64,000 bases of DNA, taken from NCBI GenBank assembly GCA_014529385.2, contig CM043942.1, positions 51,032,774 through 51,096,773 of the forward strand, in the 5' to 3' direction. Positions 24,680 to 36,529 of the stretch are shown here, piece after piece. Below the pieces are notes generated by a model. That model ran no database searches and was not told the origin of the DNA. It worked only from the letters and a program-made list of their open reading frames with translations. Source of the stretch: Adiantum capillus-veneris (lineage: Eukaryota; Streptophyta; Polypodiopsida; Polypodiales; Pteridaceae). The first letter of the stretch is position 1; each line of letters starts with the position of its first letter. A program made the translations under genes and the position numbers.

Positions 24680-25546
24680 ATGGCAAGTGTAGCATTTCCA
24701 ACATTTAAAGGAAAGAAGGGGGAGGATTTGGTAACAGACTTCCTAGATGACTTTGAAGTAGCATGTGTAGTGAGCAACAAAGATACGGATGAATCCCGGG
24801 TTAGAATCTTTAAGCATCTCATGAAGCTAGAAGCTAGATCATGGTACAATGCACTTCCACAAGCAACCAAGGATGACTGGGAACCCTTAAAAACCGCTTT
24901 TAAGAGGCGCTTTGGGGGAGGTACCACTTCAGAAAAGTTGTGGGACAAGTTGAGAGACTTGAAGCAGGAGGGTCTTTTAGAATATGCCACCTATGAGTCC
25001 AAATTTGTGGATTTGTGGGAACGGTGGGTTGAGTCACTGGCAAGGGGGGAAGCTGCACCCGATTTCCTAAAAAAAGATCGGTTCACGCATGGCTTATGGC
25101 CGCTTCTCAAGGAGAAGGTGAAAGGTAGATTCCCGGCTACGTACGAGTTAGCCGTTGAGATTGCTCGCCTTAAGGACAAGAAGCTGCGAATGAAAGCCAA
25201 AGAAACCGAGTCAACAGAAGCAGGAACATCGCGTCGACCAGCAACTACGACAACCACCATACCACCACCACCGGCTCTTGGGGTAAGAGATGACCAACAA
25301 GATATGTTGGCCCATATTACTGACCAACTGCGGAATTTGTCTGTCCACTTAATACAACAAGGGAGGATTCAAGAAAGAGATCAAGACCCTGGAAGAGCAC
25401 GACGACAAAAAAGGGAGTATCATCGCTACAACTGCGGAGAAGACGGTCACGGTATGTACTACTGTCCCAAACCACGACAAAACTATAATAGAGGAGGTAG
25501 GAGGAACCAATTGTCACCCCCTAGAGAAAGAACACCCCCACCCTGA
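24680..25546 (+). CDS. Gag of element E (stop after the zinc knuckle)
   Basis: Starting at ATG 24680 (MASVAFPTF), 288 codons to a TGA. An upstream in-frame ATG at 24650 lacks conserved-looking sequence. The gag core (FLDDFEVAC, WYNALPQ, LKTAFKRRF, RFTHGLWPLLKEK) is recognisable. The zinc knuckle is damaged: R-Y-N-C-G-E-D-G-H-x4-C, where the first Cys is Arg (CGC for TGC). Downstream the same frame continues into protease, so the TGA at 25544 is probably a disabling mutation. Gag would form the particle and bind RNA. Confidence 0.85.
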   Translation: MASVAFPTFKGKKGEDLVTDFLDDFEVACVVSNKDTDESRVRIFKHLMKLEARSWYNALPQATKDDWEPLKTAFKRRFGGGTTSEKLWDKLRDLKQEGLLEYATYESKFVDLWERWVESLARGEAAPDFLKKDRFTHGLWPLLKEKVKGRFPATYELAVEIARLKDKKLRMKAKETESTEAGTSRRPATTTTTIPPPPALGVRDDQQDMLAHITDQLRNLSVHLIQQGRIQERDQDPGRARRQKREYHRYNCGEDGHGMYYCPKPRQNYNRGGRRNQLSPPRERTPPP

Positions 25547-26476
25547 GCACCAACCCCACCAACACAAATTCTACGTCCACCCCAGACACCACTACAAGCA
25601 TCCATCCCACCTCTTCCACCAGCCCCACCACCTGATCGCCCTGTAAACATCATAAGGCTAGATGAGAAAGGAAAAGCCGTAGTAGTGGATCCACCCAGAG
25701 CAAAGGAGAGGGACAAGGGTAAGGAGAAGGTAACCTTTTTAGAACCACTTGAGGCCATGAATGTGAAAAGAGCTAGGAGGGAGAAGGCTACACAATCAGA
25801 TGATGAGAGAAGCATGAGAGGAGAAACTAGCAAGAGGCCATCCAGGCCACGACGGAAATTGGGCATCACCGACTTCCAGCTAGGGGAAAGTTCTAAGCCC
25901 TATGATCTAACATTGGATGTGGCAGAGCAAGGACCGAAGATTACATGGCCACATTTGCTACCTCTTGTACCTAAAGTAAGGCGACAATGGTCTAAAATGG
26001 TAAGTACAAGATGCTCCAAAACAAAGGTAGCCGGAGCAATTTCGGGATGCAACATGGATGACATCCTTCCAATTGTCGACGTAAACATAAAAGGATAGAG
26101 GGTTGGAAACACCTACATTGATGGAGGTGCACAAATCTGTGTAATGAGCGACGCTATGATGCTTCCATTAGGGCTCGAGGTTGACAGGCCTTCTCCATGC
26201 AAGGCAAAGATGGCAAACAACGCAAAAGTAAAGTGTGTGGGTGTGGTAAGTGCCGTGAAAATCAAACCTTTCAACACTGAGGTAGAGGTAGATGTTTTTG
26301 TAATGCCTACTAAGGGGGAGGGCTATCCACTAATTTTGGGAAGGCCATGGTTGATGGCCATGAAGGCAAAACAAGACTGGGGTACTAGCCTTCTACGCAT
26401 GACCGGTAAGAAAGGGGAGACAATCTACTACGACATGAGGATTGGCAAGCAGAAGCAAATGAATCTGAAAACATAG
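25547..26476 (+). pseudogene. Gag-pol linker and protease of element E
   Basis: Same frame as gag. A proline-rich then charged linker (to about 25900) leads to the retropepsin: NTYIDGGAQICVM (D-G-G-A active site) at about 26105, followed by PLILGRPWLMAMKA near 26330, the usual ILGRPW motif. Stops: TAG at 26096-26098 just before the active site and TAG at 26474-26476 after the domain. Confidence 0.82.
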
Positions 26477-28611
26477 GCAGATGAAACCACTAGCGAATCT
26501 TCCCGTTCTAAGGAGGAGACCACATCCACCGACGAAAGTGACAGTTCCATTGATGTGATGGGTATCATTATGAAGGATCCACAAAGGGTAAGCACAACTG
26601 GTGATCCATCACCAAAAGGGCAACCCAATGAAGAGGAGAGCAAATCACCTGGCCTAGGAGGAAGTAGGTTGAAGGGTATGTTGTCTACGGAATTAACACT
26701 TGAGGAGAAAGATAGTTTTTTGCAAATGTTGATGGGATTTCCTAACCTGTTCATTGACAACTATGAAAGAATCACAGGCATTACAATGGTGGAACATCAT
26801 ATTAAGCTGAAGGAAGGGGTAAAACCAGTTGTGCAAAAGCTACGACGACTGGGGTTCATACAAGAAAAGGCACTCTTGGCCGAGGTAAGGAAACTGCTGG
26901 AGGTGGGATTCATCTATCCTATAGAAAACTCAGAATGGGTGTCACCCGTAGTGGTGATGCCTAAAAAGAATGGTAAGTGGAGGGTCTGTGTTGACTACAA
27001 ACCACTAAATGCAGCTACAAAGAGAGACCACTTTCCTCTCCCTTTCTTGGATGAAATTCTGAATGAAGTAGCGGGTTTTGAATGCTATACCGTCTGTGAT
27101 GGTTATTCAGGATACTTTCAAATACGCATAGCCTTGGAAGATCAGCTAAAAACCACTTTTATCACGCCATGGGGTTGTTTTGCATACAGGGTTATGCCAT
27201 TTGGTCTCACAAATGCACCTGCCACATTCCAAAGATATGTCACATATGTTTTTCAACCATTCTTTGGAGCATCCATAAGAGTGTTCATTGATGATTTTTG
27301 TATATATAGCTCCCGTATTTCACATTTAGAAAAGGTAACTGAAGGTTTGGCCAGGTTGCAGAGCCTAGGTGGGCAATTAAATGTGGATAAATGTCACATT
27401 GGGGAGAGTAAAGTCATTCTACTAGGCCATGAAATTTCAGCAAGAGGTATTAACGCCGACCCAAGTAAGGTGTCCGCACTCATAGCCCTACCTTCACCAA
27501 CGACCGCACGTCAACTGGTCTCTTTTCTACAGAAGGTGAGGTACTTAAGTAGATTCATACATCTACTATCACAACTTGTTCTACCACTGCAACAACTCAC
27601 TCAAAGATCAACTTTCACTTGGGATGAGGAAAGCGAACATCACTACAACAAGGTAAAGGAGGTCTTAGCCACTCTGCCAACTATCTCACCACCTAAGTGG
27701 GAGGAAAAATTCTATGTCACCTCAAGTGTTGGTGATGACTCATTGGGGGCTGTGCTACTCCAAAAAGATACGACGACATCTTTCATGAGGCCAATCTACT
27801 TCTCTAGTCGAATGATGACAGCAAGAGAGAAAGGTTTCACCCATGTGGAACACTTAGTCCTAGCTCTTAGATTTGCAACTACAAAGTTTAGGTCATATTT
27901 GATGCCTAAGCAATTTGTGATTCTAACCACGGATGAAATATTTCCCTATGTTGTACAACACATGGATGTGTCTGCTAGGATTACTAAATGGCTAGTTCAT
28001 CTGCAAGAGTTTGACTACACGGTACAGGTAGAAAGCACGACAAGGGCAAGTTTGGGGGGACTCATGACCTACCAAGTCTTTGAAAGGGAGGAGAAGCAAT
28101 CTAAGGAAGGAGAAGTCCGATTACCTCCAGTACCACCGATGATAGAAGGAGCACACTCTCTCTACTTTGATGGAGCCTACAAGCGAGCGTCCGACAAAGC
28201 AGCTGCAGGCATAGTGGTCTTTGATGACAAAGGGACAAAGGTATTTTTGTTGGGCCAATTGTTAGATTCACATTCTAACAATGAAGCTGAGTATGCAGCA
28301 CTAACCAAGGGTCTACAATGGTGCGTCTCGCAAGGTGTACAAGGCCTTAATGTATTTGGGGATGCTCTACTTCTGGTAAGGCAAGTAAATGGAGCATGGA
28401 CATGCAAGAATCCTAGTTTAAGGACTCACTTAAGTGGTGTAAAAACCTTGTTGTGTAAGTTTGAAGAAGTTAAAATACACCATATCCCAAGCTCAAAACC
28501 AAGAAGCAGATGCCCTAGCAAGTGAAAGACTACAGGAAGTGGTGGTTGGAGCAATAAAACTAAAGCTCCCTCTATTTCAAGGAAGTGATGCCTTGCCTGA
28601 CATCATGCTTT
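26477..28611 (+). pseudogene. RT, RNase H and second (archaeal-type) RNase H of element E
   Basis: RT: VVVMPKKNGKWRVCVDY (26950), YSGYFQIRI (27110), MPFGLTNAPATFQ (27195), catalytic box FIDD (27285). The first RNase H (27700-28060, FYVTSSVGDDSLGAVLL, HVEHLVLAL) lacks the usual first Asp. A second RNase H follows (28140-28530): LYFDGAYK (Asp), SNNEAEYAALTKGL (Glu), VFGDALLLV (Asp) and, after a frameshift near 28490, NQEADALAS (Asp). A degenerate first and an intact second RNase H are known for the Tat lineage. Frame is open for about 680 codons, 26477-28525. Confidence 0.9.
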
Positions 28612-29929
28612 TTTGAAAACAGGGGAATGCCCATCAGATTTAACAAAGGGACAGAAGCAATGGCTGACGCGGAAGGCCACAAGGTATTGACTCATCAATG
28701 ACGGTTTGTACTGTAAGGGTAAGGACCAAATACTCAGGAAGGTCCCTCTCTCTCAGGAAATCAAAGGAGTAATTGCTAGCTGTCACGACAGGGTTTGTGG
28801 TGGTCACTTTGCCCTAGACATAACAAGTAGGAAAATCTTGCAGGCAGGCTTCATATGGCTTAGCCTCAACCGTGATGTACACCATTGGTGCAAAACGTGT
28901 AAGTTGTGTCAAAAGGCCAGCACTAGGTCACTTATGCCTGAACCATAGACACCTATTCTCTCATATGGCCCATTTGAAAAATGGGGTATCGATGCCATTG
29001 GGCCATTACCTAGGGCCAACTCAGGAAAATTCTACATTATCATGGGGGTCGACTACATGACTAGATGGGCAGAGGCTACAGCCACCACTAGAATCACAGC
29101 GGTAGAGGTAGCTAAATTTATCTACGAGCACATATGTTGTAGGTTTGGCACACCTTTAGAGATCATCTCTGATAGAGGGCCAGGTTTCAGAGCAGACTTG
29201 GTAGGAGAATTAATGCAGAAACTGGGCATTACAAGGAGGCACTCTTCACCATATTACCCTCAATGTAATGGCCTAGTTGAAAAGGTAAATGGAATGGTTT
29301 CTAAAATTATTACCAAGCAGGTAAACAATCATCCTGGAGACTGGGATAAGTATCTACTACCAGCTTTATGGGCCTATAGAACTTCATTTCGTACATCCTT
29401 GGGATTCACACCATATCATCTAGTATTTGGTAAGGAAGCAATCTTGCCCATTGAAGTGCAACTACAAAGTCTCAGAGTAATGGCAAGCCAACTTCAACAA
29501 CCCAACATGCATTTGAGAGATCACATCATCAACTTGGAAAGACTGCATCTGGACAGAGAAGAAGCAATAAATTATTATGCAGCACAAGCAGAGCATAGAC
29601 GGCTTAGCTTTAACGAGCATCTCCGGAAAAAAGAATTGAAGAAAGGAATGTTGGTGCTCCGCTACGACAATCGCTTCGACACGCGCAAGGATAAGAAACT
29701 CCTGCTCCGATGGGAAGGCCCTTTCATCATGAGGAAAAAGTATGCCAATGGAAGCTACCAGCTTATGGAGGCTGATGGAAAACTTCATAAAACCAGGGTA
29801 ATTGGTTGGCGACTTAAACCTTATTTTCTTCGATTTGACCAGGCTCCACCAATTGACATTCCAGATGAGGACACACCATCAGCCGCCACCTCCGACGATA
29901 ATGATCAAACAGATGAGCTAGAGACATGA
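28612..29929 (+). pseudogene. Integrase of element E (two stops)
   Basis: Main frame resumes near 28612. Stops: TGA near 28687 and TAG at 28948. HHCC part: CHDRVCGGHFAL...CKTCKLCQ (28780-28910). Core: WGIDAIGPLP (Asp, about 28985), SDRGPGF (Asp, about 29170) and NGLVEKVNG (Glu, about 29275), so the DDE triad is present. C-terminal GPF motif: WEGPFIMRKKY near 29715. Ends ELET at 29929, nine codons before the purine tract. Integrase inserts the DNA copy. Confidence 0.88.
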
Positions 29930-29938
29930 ATGCCTCTA

Positions 29939-29957
29939 GCCAAAAGGGGAGGGCTAA
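29939..29957 (+). other. Polypurine tract of element E
   Basis: CAAAAGGGGAGGGCTAA just before the 3' LTR, the expected plus-strand primer. Confidence 0.8.
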
Positions 29958-30873
29958 TGATGGGGGCTTTTCACAAGCCAAGCTCCCATACCCCTCTTCT
30001 CTCGTCCCCACCCCATGAAAACCCCCTCTTAGGGAGGGAGTGATAAAAGGCATTGGAAAAAGTAAGAAAAAAATAAAGTATGATTATGTAAATATATAAG
30101 AAAGGTAAAATAGGTCACCTCATGCCTGCGGGGTAGCCCATCCCCACCTTGCCTCCTTTTTCTTCACTGTTGCCCCGCCGTGTGTCCCTTTTCCTCTCCT
30201 CCACTCAAAAGGTCAACCCCCTCTCTCTTCCCCTTGTCCTTTCTCCTTTCTCTCTCCCCTCAAGCTACCCCACCTCTCACCAATAATGCATTATAACTCA
30301 CCAATAATGCACCCTAACTCACATGCAACTTACCCTATCTTCCAAAATAGTATACCCCACCCCCTCTTTCTCTCTCCTATCATATCCCATGACCCAAATA
30401 CCCCCCTCTCTCTCTAAAGGGCGCCATGTCTCTTGTCTTGTAGCTAAATAACCTCCCCCACACTCACACACACTCAGTTTCACTAAAAAAAGTGCCCACA
30501 GACCCATCCCCACCCGGTGGTTACCTGATTTTTCTTGTGTTCACACACATCTGCACACAGATTCACCTCTGAACACACTCCCCTCTCTCCCCTCTTGTAA
30601 TTACTTTATTCTCCATGTCACCTCTCACTTTTGTTCATCCACCCATCTCTCTCTCTTAGTCTCTCTCTCATGAGACTGCTGTTCTGGCACATATACACAC
30701 AGCCAGACAAGTGGGGCCCACAGTCACATGGCCTATGTAGATAATGATTTCTTCATTTCTAAATTCTAGAATTTCTCCCCCCTCCTCCCCTATATAAAGA
30801 GGGGTCACCATCACACTAAATACACACACAACATCACCAAAGAACACACTATGCATTGTGTGTGCCTAGTGCG

Positions 30874-30924
<51 letters not shown>

Positions 30925-31306
30925 CATCACCATCACCACAATCACCATACTTGTCTTGAGCATGACCTCTACACCCTTGGCTTTGGAAGATGAAGGGCAA
31001 CTAAATGAAGGATGATGGCCATAACCCTCGTGCGAGTCTTCGCCATCAACTCCCACCTATCCGCCATGTGCTCTACCACTCTCTCCCTTCTCATTCCCCT
31101 ACCCTATGCTCCCCATTTCATCACCTTATTCTCTAAATAAAGCTTGAGGTTTTGTGAGTATGTTTTCTTGCAATGTTTTGCCCATGTGAGGTGTGCGGAA
31201 TTGCCACCTAATCTTGTGTTTGGAGTGAGCTTGTGTATGTGTGAAGGGTGTGCGGATTCTCCATCCTTTTGTGATGCCTAAGTACTAAGCCGCTATACCC
31301 CCTCCC

Positions 31307-31372
<66 letters not shown>

Positions 31373-31583
31373 TTGATCTCATTCCCTTTCCTCTTCATCA
31401 TTACTCCCAAGCATCCATCTCTCTTGGATGAAAACTTTGTTATGGTGGTGTGTTGTTTGCGTCCTAGCCGTTGAAGCTAGGTGGTGCCCCTGTTTGCTTT
31501 ACCATGACAGGCTCGAGGCGCTCCATTCGGTCCCCGGTGTTTTAGAGTCCGTCGAGGGTTCGGGGTTCGCTTTTCTCCTGTCA
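29958..31583 (+). repeat. 3' LTR of element E
   Basis: 1626 bp. Same TATA box (30791) and AATAAA (31136-31141) as the 5' copy. It has a GCGCGCGCGC then (CA)n tract at about 30872-30918 and a longer (CT)n at about 31311-31358 than the 5' LTR. Confidence 0.94.
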
Positions 31584-33505
31584 AGGCCAAGGGATTCTCT
31601 CGCGTGCGCTGTGGCAAACCGCCAGCAGATCATCTGTCTCTCTCCCTCCACTATGACTGCGTACAGTCCTGGATATTGCCGAAGCTCTACAACAGCTACC
31701 CCGACCACGTCATCCATCCTCAGCTTTTATTTTACTTCATTTTATTTTGTATCGAAACATTGTATAGAATCCATAAAATTCTATGAGTTCCCATCCCCCT
31801 TGTAAAGCCGGTTCATATAACATTTCATTTCATTTCTCGCTCTCCCCCTCGTCTACTGCATCTACAAAAACGGACATAGAGGATGCTCTTCCGTGACCAC
31901 AACAATACTTTCTCAGTCGACGCCCAATGTAGAGCATCCTCGAGCATTGACGTTGATGCTAATGACCATTTGTTTGTTTTTCATTCTTTTATTGTACTTT
32001 GTTTTATTTTATACCTATCCATTGTATTAGGATCCATAATGAATGTATCAATTGTTCTCATGGGATTTTTGCAAACGGTTAATCTATTAACGACGTAGTG
32101 GTGTCCTTCGTACAAATATGTGCTTGTATCTTTGATCGTCAACTCGGCGTCCTGTTGTGGCATCTTTTAGGCGTGGTCGCATAAACTAATTAAAAAAAAA
32201 AACCAAAAAAAAAAAACACACAACACGATATTGAACTGTAGCAAACCATTATTACAATTTTGGCTAGGTAGTGATAAGCTCCTCATTACTGGTTTTTGGA
32301 TGATGTAGTTTCCCTTCTTGCCACATGTAGTCAACAAGGAACACATTTAAATTTTTGCACTTCTTGGCCCAAAATAAGGCAAAGAATTGTCTGATATTGC
32401 TGATAGGTCCTTTTTTTGTTTTATAAATAGTCTAAATTATCTACATACGTACAATTTGTAAACCTTGAAAAGGGGAGACCCTTGTCGCTTCAACCAAGTG
32501 AGATACCTCGTGCAAATTGTCCAAAACCACCCCATTTTATTGTTTAATTTCAACCAATGCAAGGAGTGCATGATCTTGGTGTTGTACTTTTGGTATTCTT
32601 CTTAAGCTCACTCTTAGCCTAGACTCTAGTTATGACTAGGCAAACTCTGGTCACTCTTAGCCGAGACTCTGGTTACGACTATGCAGACCCCTACCATTCG
32701 GAGTGAGTGTCACTTGTTAATGAATCTCTACCTTGCACCCCAATTCTAATCATCAACTTACCCTACCTTCATTTCACAAATGGGCCATGTTTTCTCTCGG
32801 TTATCACACGTATATTGGCACTTTATCCACAATTTTACGATACAATTTTGTTAGTCATTGTGATATATTCATGTTGTATTTAGTGTTTTACAAACATTTG
32901 TTGCTACCAGATATCAGAACTGTTGAATAATTTCATTTGCTTTTTAAGTCGATATTATAGTTGATTATTGCGAAATCTCTCCTCACACTACAATACTGAT
33001 ATTTTTTGTGCTTATTTTGTGAAACTTTGAAACTCTCACCTAAAAAATGGGCTGCGTATTCTAATAAGGCATCAAAACTTCTTTCTTTAGTTACTTGGAC
33101 GGGTGCAGGGATGATGTTTGCATCGACTCTACTTATGTGGCCGTACATTTCACTCGTACACTCATTCTTAACAATTTTAAAGATAAATTGGATTGTTGAC
33201 CTTATGATTTTCAGTATGGTATAACAAATGATGTTTACAAGCTCAAGATTTTAAGTAGTATGAGAGTTACATTGTTAAACACATCAGTTAAAGTAGTACA
33301 AGAGCCTCATGATCACCACACATATAGGTACGTACATTTTCATATGCAAAATATTCTCCAACTCCTCATTTGAGATGGGGTGCTCTTGGATATCGAGCCA
33401 CAGTTTGTAAGTGCTTTGTTAGTAGAACATATTCTAATTTAGTGTCTACTAGGTGGTAAATGTTTTCTTTTTATGCCTTGCTTGGTCCATTGGTCACAAG
33501 CACAC

Positions 33506-33590
33506 AGATTCGCCGATTTAGGCAGCATTAGTGCAGATTCGCCGATCTAGGCATCGCGTCTTATTCGTGTAGATTCGTCGATTTAGGCAA
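33506..33590. repeat. Three iterons of a 19-bp motif
   Basis: AGATTCGCCGATTTAGGCA at 33506, AGATTCGCCGATCTAGGCA at 33535, AGATTCGTCGATTTAGGCA at 33571, spaced 29 and 36 bp. They sit just left of a long inverted repeat. Confidence 0.85.
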
Positions 33591-33597
33591 CATCGAC

Positions 33598-33648
33598 ACA
33601 AAATCATGCTGCAGTGGCTGGCCACCACTGCAACTGGTATGATTTTGT
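33598..33648. other. Two-tier inverted repeat (hairpin)
   Basis: Outer arms ACAAAATCAT (33598-33607) and ATGATTTTGT (33639-33648), inner arms GCAGTGG (33611-33617) and CCACTGC (33625-33631), 7-nt loop. Both arm pairs are perfect. Confidence 0.8.
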
Positions 33649-33792
33649 TACCCGGGTACATAATGAAAGTGATTTGGATTTGGACTTATATTGTGGAATT
33701 GGAATTGGATTGGGATTTGGTATCTGGTGATTATTATGGCATGTTTATGTGATGAGACTTGACATTATGAGATTGATGATGAGTGTGACACG

Positions 33793-36100
33793 TGAGCAAA
33801 ATGGAGATGAGCTAGGCCTAACCATGCCCTTCTCAACTAACTCATGCACTTGCCGCATAATCTCCTCTTGTTGAGCTTGAGAAACTCTATAAGGAGGTTT
33901 GTTAGGTGGTGAACTTCCTGGAAGAAGTTCAATTGCATGGTCATCATTGTCTCATTTAGGAGGTAGTTCAAAAGGGATGTTGTTAATAAATACATCTTGA
34001 AACCCCTTGAGAAAATTGGATAACTCTAATTCTTTGTGGTTGCTTTTATTTTCTTTTGCTAAAGCATTAGGTTCATTTTGAAAATCTTTAACAAAAATCA
34101 TGTACACAAAATAGAGCTCTTTATTGACTTATTGAAAGCTTGTGTTTGTACAATGGGTATGGTGTTACCCATTTGCTTAGCATCTATGTACATATCTTTT
34201 CCCTTGAGCCTAAAGTAGATTCTCCTTTCGGGAAATTTAACATTGACAGCTAGGCGATCAAACCATGGTGCCCCTAGGATTACATCCTCATGCTTGACAG
34301 GAGAGATAAAGAAGTCCTCTTTGTCCACATAGCTTTGGACATGGAGCCTCAATTTCCCAATTAAGGGAGTAATTGAAGCTTCTTGCCCCTTGAAAGCACC
34401 CTCTGTGGGTAGGACATCTCCCATCTCATAGGTTTGTATGCCTAGCTTGGTGGCCAACTCTATAGATATAAAATTGTGAGTAGAACCAGGGTCAAAGAGA
34501 ATAAAAGCATCGTGTTCTCTTACCTTTCCCCAAGCATGGCATAGAGGAGATCCTTTGTGGTGAGTTTCCTCCTCTTGGATTTCAACCAAGGTAGCTCTAG
34601 GAGGCTCATGGCGGGTGTTCTTTTGGGGACAAGCGCGGTACGCATGCCCTTTTTTGCTGCACTTGAAACACTGGTTATCCTTGCAACAACGCTCAAGCTC
34701 TTCAGGGGAGAGTTTTTTTTTGCCTTTGTAAACTCCCTTCTCTTTAGCTTTGTTGGAATTGGCCTTAGGAGACTTTTGGACATTGTCCTTCCCCTTAGGC
34801 TCATTGGAACCCTTGTTTTCCGAGGGCTTAGAATTCCTCTTAGCTCCTGTTTGGAAATTGATTCGAGAGGCCACCATAGTATGGTGTATTACCGCCGATA
34901 TGGTGCATGGCCTTTGGGAGTTGACATACTCCGCCATTTCTTCGGTTAAGCCCGCACAAAATTGTTGCTTTTTCTCTCCAAAATCCAACTTTTCGAAGAC
35001 AGTGGCTTTGAGTTGTAGGTCCCAAAACTTGTCTACATATTTATGGATGGATTCATAGGGGGAGAGCTTCAAGCTTCGCCATTCAATGAGTACTTTGTCT
35101 TTGGCATCGGTGGACAAAAACTGCTTCATAATGGAAGCTCTTAAAGCTTTCCATGTTTGTGGAGCTTCACCGTTGGCCCATAGGCTAGACCACCATTGCC
35201 TGGCAGACTTTTGAAAGTGCATAGCTACATGGTGTAGCTTAGAGGACTCCGTGAAGCCCTCATCTCCGAACACCGCATCAAATTGTTGGATAAAGGCCAA
35301 GACTTTTTCTGTAGCACCAAAGGTGCCATCGTAGGTAAGGAAAGAGATGCTCTTTCCTCCCTCCTTGAACTTCTTGAGCTTGGACGACCTCTTCCACGCG
35401 GCATAGGATTTCCTATGGCCTCTTCTTTTTTATGGGTCAAAGGTTGCACCATCACTTTCTTCAGAAGGTGAAGAATTTGAGGAAGATGGAGAAGAGGGTG
35501 ACCTCTTTCTCGCCTTTTTCTTGCCTTGATCTTCGTTGTCTTCACCATCACTTTCATAAGAGGAAGAGGATGAAGAAGATGGAGAAGAGGGTGTCCTCTT
35601 TCTCGCCTTTTTCTTCTCTTGCTTTTTGTCATCCCTCTTTGAATTATGGTGTGGAGAAGTGTGCGATGGTCTTCTCCGTTTTGGAGGGGATGGAGAGCAT
35701 TTAGCCCGCTATCTTCGTGGAGCCATCTCCATCGAGGTGGCGGGAGACTCATTTCTCGTTCCTTCGGTGAAGGCTCTTGAGTTCTCCTTTGAGAAGGAGA
35801 TACATCATCAAGAAGTAAATTCTTGAGCCCTTCATATGGATCCTCTTCTTCTTCCCAATTCGGAGAGAGGCCTCTTTTGGAAGTCTCACAAGGAGGCTTC
35901 CTAGGTGTTCTGTCATCACGGTGGGGAGCTTGGAGAATCCCATGAGCACGGAGCCGCCGTTACACTTCACTTTGGAGGGATGGATTGCCCATGGCTTGTT
36001 GAAGCCTAGAAACAAGATAGTTAACAAGCATCTAGGCATCATTAGTAGCCTGCTCATTAGCAAAATCAAACTTATCAACATTAATTTCACTCTCTTTACT
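33793..36100 (-). pseudogene. Gag and protease of element A
   Basis: Minus strand. A long open part runs 35300-34098 (400 codons): gag core (FQKSARQWWSSL, YVDKFWDLQLKA), zinc knuckle CFKCSKKGHAYRAC (complete CCHC), protease active site FILFDPGSTHNFIS (D-P-G-S) and VILGAPWFDRL. Upstream, a Ser/Arg/Lys-rich N-terminal part extends to about 36100 with a TAA near 35425 and frame breaks. Downstream of 34098 the sequence leads to the start of RT (PPNKPPYR, ELVEKGMVRP) and stops at 33793 where block C is inserted. The D element at 54869 has the same gag. Confidence 0.85.
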
Positions 36101-36510
36101 ATTGTCAGCCACTCTAACAACTTTTAGGTGTAAACTTTTTTGGTGTACTTTGGCACTTCAAGCCCTAGTTGCTACTCCTCTTAACCCCTTTAGAAAAAGC
36201 ACTCAAGCTATTGTACCCGTGGCTCGAATACCATTAATTGCAAGGAATAGAAGAGAGGGTCGTTCAACACCAAAACAACACCGGCTCTTGTCAAGCTTCT
36301 AATAGCTCAATAGTGGTTAAGCCGTAGGCAAGCCCCGTAGGACTCCACTATTAAGACCATAGCTCTCGACATTGATGCCCCGTTAACTGCACGAAGGCAG
36401 GCTCATTGCAAGGCTGAAAAATCCCTATTCTACTTACTCACATGCAATTAATAATACCAACCATTTATAGCTAGCTTGAGGACCTCCGTTCTTGAGAAAT
36501 AAAAGAGAAA
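36101..36510 (-). other. 5' leader of element A
   Basis: About 400 bp between primer site and gag, homologous to the leader of element D (TATAAATGGTTGGT.TT.TTAAT in both, here near 36460 on the other strand). Confidence 0.6.
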
Positions 36511-36528
36511 CCTTGTGCTCTGATACCA
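36511..36528 (-). promoter_or_regulatory. Primer-binding site of element A, initiator-Met tRNA
   Basis: On the minus strand TGGTATCAGAGCACAAGG begins one base after the LTR. The first 12 nt are the complement of the initiator-Met tRNA 3' end. Confidence 0.88.
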
Positions 36529-36529
36529 A

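Larger units (their letters stand above)
22229..31583 (+). mobile_element. Element E: complete Tat-like Ty3/gypsy retrotransposon
   Basis: 9.36 kb, inserted in block C. Both LTRs (22229-23822 and 29958-31583), a primer-site-like sequence, gag, protease, RT, two RNase H domains, integrase and a polypurine tract are present in the standard order. Flanks share only AGGC (22225-22228 and 31584-31587), one base short of the usual five. The whole polyprotein lies in one reading frame from 24680 to 29929, broken by five stops and one pair of compensating frameshifts near 28490 and 28612. The archaeal-type second RNase H places it in the Tat lineage. Confidence 0.93.
31584..33787. other. Right part of block C, non-coding with small repeats
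   Basis: No gene recognised. A module with (T)TTTATTTT..CATTGTAT(T)AG(A)ATCCA occurs at about 31722 and again about 256 bp on (31978), and also at 38165. A 43-bp tandem (ACTCTTAGCC..GACTCT) is at 32610-32695. Three iterons AGATTCG(C/T)CGAT(T/C)TAGGCA start at 33506, 33535 and 33571. An inverted repeat lies at 33598-33648. Confidence 0.6.

Noticed and set aside
33506-33590. CRISPR-like array
   Set aside because: Only three diverged repeats with irregular spacing, in plant nuclear DNA and without cas genes.
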